Source: Annona cherimola (Eukaryota > Streptophyta > Magnoliopsida > Magnoliales > Annonaceae). Taken from it: 64,000 nucleotides of DNA. The notes beneath the pieces are model-generated. The model saw only the letters and a list, made by a program, of their open reading frames with translations. It had not been told where the DNA came from and ran no database searches. How positions within the stretch are numbered: the stretch's first letter is position 1; every line of letters begins with the position of its first letter. A program made the position numbers and the translations under genes. Below, piece by piece: positions 1-11,780 of this stretch. The stretch lies in the NCBI GenBank assembly GCA_030490835.1, contig CM059974.1, positions 813,501 through 877,500 on the forward strand, written 5' to 3'.

Positions 1-2598
1 AATGCAAAGTTGTTGTTGGGGACAGCGGAGGCCATACCACCTTCAGAGCTCATTGACACAACTGGGGCTGGAGATGCATTTATTGGGGCTGTTTTATATG
101 GTATATGTCACTTCTTCCTACCATTTTTCAATCATCTTCAAGGTTGCATGTGTAAAAATACTTGTATGTTTGACTAGTTTGCTTACGTTCTCATTAGTCA
201 ATTATCATAGTTTTATTTGCTAAAGAAGACAAAATCATTTTTTCAGTTTGTTTGAGAAATACTGACATTTCTCCCAATGATCAATTGGCCAAAATGAGTT
301 CTATTGTAGAACTAAAAAAGAGGAAGTAATAAGTTCCTTCTTTTGATTAAGGGTGGTATTTGATAAAACTTTTGAATGAAAATTTTTTAGGGTGTGTTTG
401 AGAAGTGATAAAACTTTTGAAGAGAAGTTTTGAGCGAAAAAAGTTTTTGAAATACGAGAAAATGATGTAATATGAGACGGGTAATTATCAGGAATAAAGA
501 CAATAAAGTTAAAATAGATAGGTTAGTTGTATGGATAGTTGTATAGAAATGATTGAAAAGTCGGTAGTTTGTATAGTAAGATATGAAGAAATAATTAAAA
601 AATAGGATAGTCATGGATAATAAAAAGTTTTATAATGATACAAAAATACCCTTAGTGTAAACTTTTTGAAATGATAGAAGTGATGTGATATAATAGGGGT
701 AATGATGATGGGTAAAGAGAATAAAGTTAAAATAAATAAGGTAGTTATATTGGTAGTTGCGGAGAAATGATTGAAAAATATGATAATTACGCAGGAAGAT
801 TCGAAGAAAAGATTAGAAAATAGGGTAGTTGTGGAGAGTAAAAAGTTTAAATTGACGAGTTTATGGGAATATTAAATACACCCTAAATGGAAAGATTCAT
901 GTGTAGAAAGTGAATGAAGCCATCCTTAATGAGAAAGAGGTGAATTTAGAAATAGTAATTTCATTAATCCACTGGTGGTGGCACTTTCATTTTGCTGATT
1001 TGAATGTTTTTCCTTTGGATGAGTGTTGTTAGTTTAAATTGGCACTTTACAAATTTATTTACCTTGAATTTTAATTAAGTTATTTATAAAGCTGGTCTTT
1101 TTCAAAAATATGATATTTTTGTCATTGAACACAGCAGAAAAATCATTTTCTTTTGCATGTCTTAGAAGATATTCAAGTTCTTCACTAATGCCTGCTTCTA
1201 GGTTTCAGCTGTGTTGATTATTCAGACACTCATTTTCTTTGTTTCTTCCATTAGCTATCTGTGCAGGCATGTCACCAGAGAAAATGTTGCCATTTGCAGC
1301 ACAGGTGGTAAGTGCTTCATTCCATCACTGCTACAAGATTTAGATGTATTGCATGTGCTCAAAATGATGAATGTCAGCCAAGAAAAATGGAATGCAGAAA
1401 GCAAATCACCACTTGCTAAGATGCAGAAGTTACTTTCCCAGAAGTCTTCTCTGCTAAAAGATTTTCAATGGTGGATGCCACCAGTTTCACCGGAGGAAAA
1501 AAATATTCCCATTTGCAGCACAGAGGGAATCTGATGTATTCCACCACCAGTGCAAGATTTAAGGCCCGTTTGGCGTAGATTTTCCGTGCAACTTATGGAC
1601 TTATCAGATCCAATATGCATCGCGATAATTTCAAATCCTGTTTGGCTAAGCATTGTCAGATTTTACTTTGGCTACTACTAAAATTAAGCAATACAAGCAC
1701 CCAATAAGCACTAAACAGATAAACCGCAAATTCTTGCATCTGTGCAAAGTGTTGAGATATATTCTTGGAATCCAAAAGCAGAGCCTATCCGCATACCCAA
1801 ATGAAGCCTCAGGCTCACAGCAGGTACTCAGAACGGTGAATGTTCTGTGAGAAAAATGGAATATAAAATAAGTTTGTAATTTGTCAAGATGCAGAAGTCA
1901 TTTGTCAAGCAGCTGACTCACTCTGAAGTTACTAAAGTACATGCCTGTGACACAAACAGAATGAAGTTCGTCTTGTAAACAGGTCTCAAGAATTAAAATC
2001 AAGCACTTACCATGAACATGAGTTTCATTCCCAGGGATCAACCTGTTTAGCATGATGTTCTTTGTGCCTAACTTACTCTTATTGATGAGCCTTTGATGAA
2101 AATTCCTTGAGAACGAACTTTATGGGAAGAACTTTAAGAGAGCAACTTCCATTTGAAAGCATTCCAATAATGGTGGAATCTTGATTTAATGGTGTCAATT
2201 GCATAAATCAAGTATTTCTAGCAGTTATTATTATTATTATTTTTTTTATAATCCTGTCATAATATTATAGGCTCTTTAAAAATTTATAGCTTTACAGAAA
2301 AAGCTCTTCTTGAACGGCTGCAGCAATACAAAAATCCTTCCATTTTCTCGCATATAGAAGCCAAATGGCTTGCATTTATGCATGTTACTTCCATTCAAAG
2401 CATGCTATATTCACTTCTCCTTGGACCCAAATTTGCATGGTGAAAGTTCCGGCCAGTGCTAAACAGTGCTGGTATAATTAAAATCATTCACTTTCGATCT
2501 TAAGTTCAATGCAGGCAGCAGCTGGATGTAGGGCTTTGGGTGCTCGAAGTGGTCTACCCCTGCGGACGGATCAAAGGCTGGCGCCATTTCTTTGTTAG
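1..2598 (+). CDS. pfkB-family carbohydrate kinase (ribokinase-like), C-terminal part only
   Basis: The gene enters from the left edge; only its last three exons are present: 1-100, 1255-1307 and 2515-2598 (stop TAG 2596-2598). The junctions keep one frame: exon 1 ends with one base of an Ala codon (donor gtatat at 101), the second exon ends on GTG before gtaagt, and the last follows ...caatgcag. Exon 1 holds the pfkB signature DTTGAGDAFIGA, whose Asp is the catalytic base and whose Gly-rich part forms the anion hole for phosphate transfer from ATP. Downstream are AICAGMSPEKMLPFAAQV and the C-terminal GARSGLPLRTDQRLAPFL, as in plant ribokinase-like proteins of the At5g43910 type. The sugar or nucleoside substrate cannot be told from this fragment. 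The second intron carries a degenerate second copy of the middle exon (see findings). Family is certain; the exact member is not. Confidence 0.93.
349..886. mobile_element. Cluster of Tourist-like MITEs (family T1), nested/tandem copies
   Basis: At least two copies of the commonest short element of this window lie in the first intron of the kinase gene. A left end (gggtggtatttgataaaa) at 349 is interrupted at about 390 by a second left end (gggtgtgtttgag), and similar inner sequence (taaagttaaaatagatagg, later taaagttaaaataaataag) occurs twice. The cluster ends at about 886 with acaccc followed by TAA. Family traits seen across the window: about 270-290 bp, ends GGGTGTGTTTGG / CCAAACACACCC, and 3-bp TTA or TAA target duplications, which fit PIF/Harbinger (Tourist-type) MITEs. 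No coding capacity. Confidence 0.75.
1470..1900 (+). repeat. Degenerate duplicate of the kinase middle exon and flanking intron
   Basis: Sequence at 1470-1560 resembles the functional exon and the intron after it at 1255-1350: ccatttgcagcacag occurs in both, preceded by a caccagag/caccggag block and followed by a caagattta block. Similarity resumes at about 1845-1900 (gagaaaaatggaat, aagatgcagaagt), matching 1377-1435. Between the two matching parts, about 1561-1843 looks like an insertion beginning aggcccgtttggcg. The copied exon has lost its donor (gtaagt became aatctg) and its reading frame, so it should not be spliced in. Confidence 0.6.
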
Positions 2599-3074
2599 AT
2601 CTCCAGTAGCTTTGTTACTCCACACCCAGCTCTCTGCTTAGCTGCTGTCAGAATTGAATCCTGGGATGCAACAGGAGCTTTTGCTGCTGTCGATGAGCGA
2701 TTCTTCCCCCTGATTCCACAGACTTCTGAATGTGTGGTTCTGCTGGCTTTTATGCTTGATGAAGATCAGGAAGATGCATGACCAGGAAAAAAAAAAAGAT
2801 CAGCAAGATGCATGTGGACAGGGTAGGGATAGATATCCTTGTGCTGTCCATTACAAGACAAGAAAACGTTCTTAGATCTATTATGTTTTCAGCCACCTTT
2901 CAAAAGGCAAATTTGACTCTTATGTATTGATTTTGATGATTAACAAAACTTATGGCCTCAATATTACTATAAATCTAAATTTGGTTGATTAACCAAACTT
3001 CTATAATTTGTTTTTTTAGTCGTATTGTACATCGTGACATTTAATATTACATATCAAACTTATTTATGTATTTA
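2599..3074. other. 3' flank of the kinase gene; nothing else recognised
   Basis: Presumed 3' untranslated region and spacer. The first 200 bases are less AT-rich than what follows and may be UTR. No polyadenylation site can be fixed and no second gene is visible. Confidence 0.5.
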
Positions 3075-3325
3075 TTTTTTTGATGAAAGCTTATTTATTT
3101 TTGAAGACAACAAACTCCACCTATCTAAAAGTAGGTAATAAGCTTCTATCTATCTATTAAGAAAGACCCTACTGCTCCCATCTTATTAAAAGGATACAAG
3201 CTGCTTTCATATGACACAATTAGGTTGAAATCCTACATAAGTAGGATTCGAACCGCTCCACGCCAGCGCTGTCTTCCTTATTTCCGCAGGCGTGACCAAC
3301 CGAACTACCTATCGGCTGGCCAACT
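3075..3325 (-). mobile_element. tRNA-derived SINE, minus strand
   Basis: Read on the minus strand from about 3325, the sequence opens like a tRNA gene: an A-box-like tagttcggttgg, then 50-60 bases later the B box ggttcgaatcc (plus-strand ggattcgaacc near 3241). It cannot fold as a normal tRNA because the spacing and stems are wrong. A unique body of about 150 bases follows, ending in an A-rich tail (plus-strand T-rich stretch near 3065-3110). This is the usual build of a plant SINE with an internal Pol III promoter. Confidence 0.65.
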
Positions 3326-4424
3326 TGTATAATTTGTTAGAGGCGCTAATCTGTGGATTGGTGTAATGAGTTCATGAATGCCCAAGCATGTTACTGCAGA
3401 GGAATTTTCAAAACACGGAAAGAGGACAAAGGATCCATCAAAAGCTGTGCACGGCCTAAGGCTTAATTTGGCCTTGCATAATTCCTACCTAGCGCGTGGA
3501 ATGTAAGCTGGTTAATTTCGCTTCTCACAATCCCAATTGTCACTTTCTTTTCCCCTAAAACCTAGCTGCCATGAATTACCAAACTCCTTTAAAACTTCAT
3601 AAATGGACTGGCCATCCGCTTGATATGCGGGCAAACGAAACCTAATTTTCGTTTATCTAAGCTCAAGCATTTTTTTTTTTTCTTAATTAATTCCTTTTTT
3701 TGGGGGGGCTTTTCTTGGGTTCTTTTTGTGCTTTTTCTTGTAATAAATTTTTCTTGCTCGATTGGTATGGTTTCTTGTTTGTTTCTTGCGACTGAACGGT
3801 CCGATTATTTTTCTTTTTCCTGATTTACTTATCGATCATTGCTTTAGATTTTCCTAAATTATATATTTGTTTTATTGCTCACTCATTTATTTTATTCTGT
3901 TTCTATTTATTTTACATCTATGCTGTACAAAATATAGTTGGTCTTATAGTTGTTTTATACTTTTTAAATTTAATTAAGACTGCGACTATGTTATTCGTTC
4001 CACCTCAATCGGTAAATATCAAAAATGGGCGTTTATGACCACTGAGATGCCAAAGTGTCACATTGTACGCCAAAAATTTAATTTAGGGCGTTTGTGCCCA
4101 CTATGATGTCTAATTAAGGTGATTTTTAGTATATTAACTAAATTCATATCAATAACAAAATGAGTAGGTTGGATTTATTAAAAAGCATCTTTCTTTTTTG
4201 AAAATCAAGAGATTGAAATATGACATAGGCACAACTGCAAATAGCTTAAAAAATCATAGGCATGTTTGCAATAAATTTTAAATTATAGGTATAAATGCAA
4301 TTTGTATAAAAAACATAAGCATAAATGCCATTTGTATAAAAAATAGAAATCAGTACAAATACCTCTAAATTGAATTAAGACTGCAACACCAGTACAAATA
4401 CCTCTAGATTGAATGAAGACTACG
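3326..4424. other. Intergenic, AT-rich, with short duplicated blocks
   Basis: No gene is visible. The phrase taattaagactgcgactatg and variants recur near 3970, 4373, 4412 and 4673. The block ccagtacaaatacctct...gactgcaacacc is duplicated in tandem near 4361-4430. The part 4200-4350 has the periodic 'aggcataaatgcaatttgtataaa' style also seen in the foldback elements at 32-33 kb, shown here only as a resemblance. Confidence 0.4.
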
Positions 4425-4672
4425 ATGCCAACTAGGGTTAGCTCAATTGGTGGTAGTAGCAGTTGTCACGCTGGCTGTCATGGGTTCAAAACTCACCGGC
4501 TGCAATTAGTGTGAGATTTTTATAACTCTTTGTTCTATTCCATTGGTAACGAAAGTATTTTACAGTTGGTCCTTGAGTATAGGGTATTTTATATCCATGA
4601 TGAGGGTAATGAATGAGTTTGATTTGTAATATCAAATGTCACAGTTTATACAATACCAATAAAAATAAAAAA
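4425..4672 (+). mobile_element. tRNA-derived SINE, plus strand
   Basis: Starts with a tRNA-like head: A box ttagctcaattggt near 4437 and B box gggttcaaaactc near 4483, with a non-functional spacer. An unrelated body of about 170 bases and an A-rich tail (aaaaataaaaaaaa) end at about 4672. The bases just before the head (atgaagactacgatgcca) and just after the tail (attaagactgcgactatgcca) resemble each other and may be the target-site duplication, though that phrase also recurs elsewhere nearby. Confidence 0.65.
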
Positions 4673-5134
4673 AATTAAGACTGCGACTATGCCATTCCTT
4701 TCACCTAACTTGAATTGTGTGTAGTATCTTTTGTATAGTATCTTTGTCTATTTCTTTATTTTTCTTAATAATCAATCTTAAATGGATTTCTTGTGTATAT
4801 TTCTACTATTATCAACTAGTGATTTGATCTTTTAAACCTACGTAAGTTTTAAATCATAAGGCATACAAGAAATTTAGAAATTTTGAAGTGTCCCTAAGTT
4901 TTAGCTAGGCCATAACCAACGAAATGATGAAATTCAAGACAATGATTATGGTTTAAAATGTTTATTTAATTAAAATATGATTGTCGCTATACTAATTTTA
5001 TGTTATTATAAAATTAAATTGCATAAAGTATTTTAAGGGCTTCACCTCAGGCTATCCGGTTCAAGGCTTCAAGCATATGGCTTGATGATGACATGAAATC
5101 CATCTTTCCTTGGCATTAGGATTTTTTTTGGGCA

Positions 5135-5612
5135 AATTTCATATATGCTTACAAATTTTAACCCTAATTCCACTTATACTTAAGAATTTTTTAAAATTCC
5201 ACATATACCCACATATTTTGCTTAAAATTTCATTTATACTGATGCTATTAAAAATCTGTTAAAGGGATCGTTAGCACCCCCATAAAATGCAAAAATGTCT
5301 ATCCCTAATTATGATTTTATCACTAAAAATTTATATTCAAATGAAGTTTTAAAATTTTTACAGCTATAAAATCATATATTATTTGAATTTAAAATTTTAG
5401 TTTGGAGCAAATTAATCTCAAATTATATTAGGGCTTGGGCATATTTGTCATTTTACAAGTCTGCTAATAGCTCCTTTAACGGATCTCTAAGCAGTGTGTT
5501 ATAAGTAAAATTTTTGGTAAAATACATGGGTATATGTGGAAATTTTAAAAATTCATTAATATAAGTAGAATTATGAGTAAAATTTTTGGGTTACGCGGAA
5601 TTTTCCTTTTAT
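5135..5612. mobile_element. Foldback element (family F2)
   Basis: The two ends are long imperfect inverted repeats. Left arm: caaatttcatatatgcttac, then ccacatatacccacatattt. Right arm in reverse complement: ccacatatacccatgtattt and the matching outer part. The pair gttaaagggatcgttagca on the left and its inverse around 5465-5490 show the arms reach well inside. A related element lies at 8155-8612. No coding capacity; transcribed copies would form long hairpins. Confidence 0.65.
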
Positions 5613-6124
5613 TGATCTTGCATTTAGGATTATTAGTTTCATAAGGATTTGAATTCCACGAAGATGTTCACGACTCCCATTTCTATAAATGTGTAGAATT
5701 AATGATGAAAAAAGTATTTGATTTATGTATCAATTTTAGAGTCATTATCTCAATACCTAAACTCTCTACAACATTTATCCTTCTTGGATGAATGATTATA
5801 TTATTTTAATGTATCGATATATAAATCTAAGCATTTTACATAATATTCACACATAATTATAGATATTTTTAAGTAGGCATTCGACTTTTAGTACTATGAT
5901 AAAATAACGATGTATTTTAAATGATGTGTTCAATTTTGTTTCCGTTATCAAAGTGGGCACCATCTAATTTTTAAAGAATTTTGAGTAATTTAATTTTGTT
6001 TTTTGTCAATATTTTAATTAAAATAATAGTTACACCCTTAACTAAAAAATCTAGCATTGGTCCACATCCCTAGCTTACGTGCTAAAGGTAAGGGGTTCAA
6101 ACTGTTAACTCAACTACCACTAAA
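5613..6124. other. Intergenic AT-rich, nothing recognised
   Basis: No conserved reading frame, no inverted repeat and no RNA gene seen. The block ctagcttacgtgctaaaggt with ggggttcaaact near 6072-6100 vaguely recalls a SINE head but lacks a body or tail. Confidence 0.4.
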
Positions 6125-7530
6125 TTGCAAATAAATATTTAAGTTTTGATGATTAATAACTAATTTGATATAATTAAGGCTACTAATGAATTTGGTGTTG
6201 CGTTGAAAGTCAAAATTTAAAATTCAAGTCTCAAAATGATGAAGTTGTGAAGTTAAGTTGACTCTAGAATCGACTTGGGTCAAGTAACAATTTAAGTCGA
6301 CTCTAGTATCAACTTCAAACATCATTCTGAAGATAAAAATTTAAAGTGAGTAGCTTTCATAGTTAAAGTTGCATCCTAAGTCGACTCAACCAGTAACTTG
6401 GGTAAAATTATCAGTCAAAGTTGACTCTGATTATGACTTGGAGTTAATCAACCGCCTGAAGCTTCCTTCGATTGCAGCTTAAAGTTTAAAGTCGTTACCC
6501 TAAGTCGACTCTACTTATGACTTGGGTGAAGTTGAACCTGAAGTCGACTAGGACTTTGCGACTTTGAGAGATAAGCATCATATTGAAGAAAATTTCACAA
6601 GTACCAAATACGAAATTGTATCCCAAGTCAATTACACTTGTGACTTGGGTCAAGTCTAATACAAAGCTGAGACATGAAAGGAGAAAGGCTTAAAGAAGAA
6701 AGATTTAAGTTTTTACAACCTCAAATCATAGTCCCCACTTGACTCCACAAGGAACATGATGGTTAAACCTTAAAGGTTAGTGGACTAAAGTTGCAAGTCA
6801 AGTCAACTCTAGTATGCGACTTGGATTGTAACAGTCATAAATTTTTTAACGTTAGCACTTTTAATGCGCTCCATCAACCACATACGTTCAAATTTTATTC
6901 TCATCTATTTAAGAGACATGGAGTAACATTTAAGGGATCAGCCGGAGAATTAAATAAGCTTCAACCCTTCTATATATAAGAATTAAAAACTTCATTAAGT
7001 GATTTTCAATGAAAATTCTCAAGGATATTGCAAAAGCTTCAACTCTCTCTTCCTCAAATCTCTCAGAGCTTGTTGCTAGCCTCATTGTTTTACACATCTT
7101 TGAAATGTGTAGATTCATTTCCTTTACAAATTCATTATTGTATTGAACTACTTAGCTTAATGATGAAGACCAAGGCTAATGTGAACAATAAGTAGTGTTT
7201 GATTGGAGCGAAACTCACCAATTACTAGCGATATTGTTGTAAAAACCCTCTAGATCTAGAATCTAGAAAAGAGTTGAGTTTTAGTTATATTTGCTATTGT
7301 GATAGTGAAACCCAAGGTACAAAAGAGTGTATGCTTGGAAAATTGGAGCATGGATGATACCTGAATTACTATAATTTCTTATATTCTTTATGATAATTAT
7401 TTCTTTTCTTATTCTCGCTAGTTCAATCTATTTATTCAATGGGATTAAACTAATCAAGGGTTAAGTTTTTTAATTTGCCAAAAAATTTTAATAACCCAAT
7501 TCACCCCTTCTCTTTTGGGTGAAGCCAATA
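6125..7530 (+). mobile_element. Probable solo or truncated Copia-type LTR
   Basis: The left part reads like the start of many plant Copia LTRs (aagttttgatgattaataac). It is followed by about 650 bp of degenerate repeats built on agtcgactct and acttgggt, alternating in sense. The right part (7000-7520) has the typical LTR U5 style, running through ttgccaaaaaattttaata into acccaattcaccccttctc, which in intact elements leads to the primer-binding site. No internal gag-pol region follows on either side, so it is a solo LTR or a remnant. Exact ends and target duplication not found. Confidence 0.5.
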
Positions 7531-8154
7531 ACTCAGAACCAACACGAACCCTATTGGGTAACATTTGTTTCCTGCTATGGGTATTGTTATCCACCATTCT
7601 GCTCCCTCTTTTTTAATATTTACCAAGAGCAATTTACTTATTCACGTAAATTGAATAAGTACTTTCTTAAGCTTGAGATTTTTGTGTCTTTTAATAAAGA
7701 AAGTCTTCGAACTAAATAAATAAGCTTAGCTAAACGAGTCTAATAGGTAGGGTCAAATAGGCCCTAATATGCTATCAATTCAAAGCATACTCAATTTATC
7801 ACAAGAAAAGTTAGCTATGATTAACAGTGACTAAAATACCTCTTAGATTTAAGTTTTGTCTCATCCAAAGTTGTTATTAACAAACGACTCTCCCATATCT
7901 TTCACTGGCTAGATTTTCTCAATGTTTAGCGACTTTGGAGGAAATGAAACATAGATCTAAGGAATATTTTAGTCATTTCTAATCATAGTTAACAGTTTTT
8001 GTGACAGAATGTGTATGCTTATAATTGATAACATACTTAGTGGGTATAGAAGTTTTTATAGTAGGTATAGTTAGAATTAAGGATAAAAGTAGTGGGCATA
8101 TGTGAAATTCTTTTTTTAATCTTGGATACACAACAATTTTATTTTTCATATTTT
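7531..8154. other. Intergenic; contains an arm fragment of foldback family F2
   Basis: Mostly featureless. At 8040-8115 a sequence (gggcatatgtgaaattc) resembles one arm of the F2 foldback elements and may be a truncated copy or an outer arm of the next element. Confidence 0.4.
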
Positions 8155-8612
8155 GAACAAGCAAATTCCATGTATATCTACAAATTTGATTTTTAATTTT
8201 CACTTATACCCACAAACTTTTCAAAAGTTCAAATATAGTTATATATTTTTCCTAAAATCAACTCATAACCATACTGCTAGGGGTTTTTAAAAGTCATTTA
8301 TTCATTCAAATAATATACGATTCTATAATTGTTAAAGTATTAAAAATTCATTACAATATGAATTTTTAATTGTAGAATAGAATTAAAGCTTGTAGCACAT
8401 TCCTCATTTCACGAAGGGTTAACATCTTAATTAATAGATATCTACGGTGTTGTTATAACTAGAAACTTAATTAATAGATCTTTATAGTGTTGTTATAAAT
8501 AGAATTGTAAGCAAAATATGTAAGTATAATTAAAATTTTTGAAAGTTAATGAGTATGAGTGGAATTATAGATAAAATTTATGGATATATATGGAATTTGA
8601 TTTCTTCATCGC
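8155..8612. mobile_element. Foldback element (family F2)
   Basis: Left arm (caaattccatgtatatctac, then cacttatacccacaaacttt) is matched in inverted form by the right arm near 8500-8605 (gagtatgagtggaattatag, tggatatatatggaatttg). Same style as 5135-5612. Confidence 0.6.
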
Positions 8613-9213
8613 ATACCTATTTCGTTTCATATAATTAACAACTAAAAATCTTTGATTTTACAACAGACCAGTCTCTCAAAACTGGTTCGAGGCATATGAG
8701 CCCTTGAAGTTTGTAATATTTACTTTTGTTTTAATCCATAATGTGTTTTTGGCTCTAGGGAAAAAGAAAATGTTTGGAGTGTCTTCTATTCTATGTATTA
8801 GTTATGCGAATAGATTTGCATATAACGAGTGTTTGGAACTATATGTGGGATTGTGCATGCATACGAGAGCATGTCTAAGGGTTAGTAATTACAGAAGAAT
8901 TTTTGTGTGAGATTCTGAGAAAGAGAGCATCTGATGTAAATTTTCTATGTTCTGTTGGTGAGCTCGCATCAACCCTAATAAAAAACAGTTTCACCACCCT
9001 CGTGTTTTTGGTACGATTTTACTCCTTAAGTACCTCACTTTTTCAATTTTTAGATATATTTTTAGTAATTATTTTCTCTAATATCATATCAGACTCACTT
9101 TTTCACATTTCTTTCACTTTTTTCCTCATAACCACACACCCTAAAATTTGTGTTTACACATCAATTTTTTAAATGATTGAAATACCCTTCTAATCCCCTA
9201 AATAACTATCTTG

Positions 9214-9660
9214 ATTCAAGTAGTTAAATTAAAAATTATTCTTATACAAAAAAGTCCTGCAAAAAAGAGGTGGTTATTAATTTCGAGTTCGTTAAAATTA
9301 TTAAAGGACATTCTTAAAATTTTATGTCGAGAAGTTAATAGAGTTAAGTCTTTATTTAATTGGACTCTTTTCATTGCGCTATGCTGGAGATTGTGGTATT
9401 TAAGGAATCAATGAAGGGAAGGGAATAGAAATAAAGATACTTCCAATATGCTGGAATGGAGCAGAAGATATTTTGAGCAATTCGAAGAGGCTAATAGGCT
9501 CAAGGGCACAGGGTTGATGGAGAGGGAGCTAAAAACTGGATGGGGCAAACCGAAAATAGGAAGGTTCAAGAATAATGTGGATGCAAAAAGAAACCAAAGG
9601 TCGCGAGCTGTCCTAAGAGATTCAAAGGGTTATTTCATGGCAGCAAAATGTTGGTGATTG
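9214..9660 (+). mobile_element. LINE relic: linker and RNase H domain fragment
   Basis: Two broken plus-strand frames carry family marks of plant L1-type LINEs. About 9211-9411 ends LFIALCWRLWYLRNQ, the ICWxxWxxRN segment between reverse transcriptase and RNase H. From 9448, WGKPKIGRFKNNVDA and AVLRDSKGYFMAAKCW match the start of the RNase H domain (K-N-VDA and V-RDS-G-F). Stops at 9412 and 9655 and loss of the rest make it dead. Confidence 0.65.
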
Positions 9661-9910
9661 GAAGGCAGTACACATGCCATTAATGTGCAAGCTCCGGCGA
9701 TGTGGAAGGTTATCCAATGGTGAAATGAACTTGGTCTGCGAAAAGGGGTGAGGAGAGGAGCGTGACTCATTGAGCCTTATCTGCTTCCTCAACGATGAGT
9801 GTCATAAAGACCTTGGCTGTTTGCATGCACTCTGCTTCTTTCACACGTGTCCTCAGGGATGGTAATACCGAGCCCAACCTATGGGAAAACCCTTCCCATG
9901 TGAAAAAAAA

Positions 9911-10143
9911 GGGGACATTTGGAGAAGTAAAAGTTATGTTAACTGTGTGATTGATATAAAATAAGAGGGGCGAAATTAGAATAACTAGTGTTTGTTGAAA
10001 GATAGTTAAGAGAAAAAATGATTAAAATATAAGAATAAAAATTAAAAAAATAACGATGATTGGTTGAGATACAATGGATATTAGAAACTGTGCTACTGCA
10101 GTTTCCCACTTTATGTTTCCTAAGCACATTATCAAACGTGCCC
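9911..10143. mobile_element. Tourist-like MITE (family T2)
   Basis: Ends are ggggacatttgg on the left and the inverse-like caaacgtgccc on the right, about 230 bp, AT-rich inside with tgtgtgattgatataaaata. It shares this inner block and the end style with the copy at 54834-55077, where a TAA duplication is clear. Flanks here are AAA on both sides. Confidence 0.65.
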
Positions 10144-10519
10144 AAAGTAAAGGTACTATGATAATTTTACAGCGTGAGTATATTTGCTTTAAAATAGGAG
10201 TATATTTTTTTTTAATAAAATTTATATTATATATACACAAAATCTTAATCTATTCCATTTATTTGATGGATCAACTATTAAAATATATGTAGACATATTT
10301 TTTGTTATTTGATATTTTTTAAAAATGTTATGTAAAAAATATTATTTTTTAATAAGATTTCATTATAACTAGTAAAGTTGAAAAAATATTTTATATAAAA
10401 AATTTTGTTATATTATTTTTAAAGTTTGTATAAATTAGGTACCCTCGAGTATAAGAATTTCTATGCTTATTTTTGAAATTCGAAAATTTAATATTATTTT
10501 TAATTTTTGAAATATAATA

Positions 10520-11055
10520 TAATCTAACAGAATCTAACAACATCTAATAGCATTTAATGATATCTGATAGCATCTAACAACATCTAACAAAATCTAACTT
10601 TCATTATAGATATGCCAATTATGATTTAACACTCATAGTGTGCTTTTTTTTTACTCTTTATAATGTCATTTATGCCTTTAACATATATTTTAGAAGTTAA
10701 ATAATAGGATAATAATTTACTTAAATCTAATGGCATCTAACGATATCTAATAACATCTAATAGCATTTAACGACATTTAATTTTTATCATTAATAAGTTA
10801 ATCCTAATTTAACAAATGAATTTAACAACATCTAATGTCATCTAATAGCTTCTAACTTTTATTATTATTATGTTAATTTTAATTTAATGCTCGTAATATG
10901 TTCACAGGCTCGTTATAAGGTCATTTATACCTTAAATACATTAATTAAAAAGCTTAGTTAATAGAATTTAATGAGATTCACCCAAACCTAAAGGCATTTA
11001 ATAATATTTAACAATATCTAATAACATCTAACCAAATTTAACAACATTTAATTTA
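10520..11055. repeat. Field of 10-11 bp degenerate repeats (catctaacaa type)
   Basis: Units such as aatctaacaacatctaatag repeat in several bursts (10525-10605, 10725-10790, 10820-10860, 10990-11055), separated by 100-150 bases of related AT-rich sequence containing ttatgttaattttaattta and ttataaggtcatttatacct. The bursts and their spacers repeat together, so the higher unit is roughly 150 bp. Not coding. Confidence 0.65.
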
Positions 11056-11489
11056 AATATTTTCAAAAATAATTTACAACAAATTTGTGTATTTTGCAAA
11101 AGCAATATACCTAATAATTCATTTTAGAAATATGCAAACTTTGATTTTGAATTAAATAATTTCAAACTAAATAATATATAAAGCTATTATTAAAAATAAC
11201 AATTAATTTAAATTACATGAAATGAATTGAAATCAGTTGAAAGTAGAATGATTTATTATTTAACTACATGAAGTAAAACAAATAATTTGCTTGTAAAAAT
11301 AAAAACTTCGACAACTTAGAAATAAATATATAAGTAGAATAAGAAAGATATTGTTAGTCAAAATGCCAATATTGAACAACGGAAAGCTAACAACAATAAT
11401 TTTTATAATTTAAATAAAATAATATATATTAAAAGTAAGATTTTTATTAATATAAAAGCTTAAACAAATATTTATATGAATAAGTTGTA
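11056..11489. other. AT-rich spacer, nothing recognised
   Basis: Long A/T runs with no conserved frame and no inverted repeat of note. Confidence 0.4.
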
Positions 11490-11780
11490 ATCATGTTAAT
11501 TAGATGCCATCTCTACACTCTCCATTGCCACAGTGGATGGTGCGGGTCATCGTCTCAGTTATCGGCACCAGAACAAAAATAGCAGCCGGGAATACTCAAA
11601 TTGCGGGAGACGTTACGTACCATTACTTACACGAGGAGAGAAGTCTTCCTTGACATAGCGTTACTGATTGTTCTGTTTTTTGTTGGCCGAGTGCACCATC
11701 TTTTGCGACATGGGTTCCACTACGCAACAGACAATGTTGAGGTGCCTCCACCTCCCAGTTATATTTTAGAAGATAATTAA
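11490..11780 (+). other. Less AT-rich island with an unassigned open frame
   Basis: This 290-bp block stands out in composition from AT-rich DNA on both sides. One plus-strand frame is open from 11583 to the stop at 11778-11780 and would encode 65 residues with a hydrophobic segment (LDIALLIVLFFVG) followed by basic residues and a PPPPS motif near the end. A second frame is open over about 11502-11655. Neither has a convincing start, and I do not recognise either product. It could be an exon, an old gene fragment or a transposon piece. Confidence 0.25.

Noticed and set aside
1653..1850. 65-residue frame in the kinase intron
   Set aside because: Lies in the inserted/duplicated intron sequence and has no family match I can see.
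3241..3325. tRNA gene on the minus strand
   Set aside because: Box A and B are present but the stems do not pair and a SINE body and tail follow.
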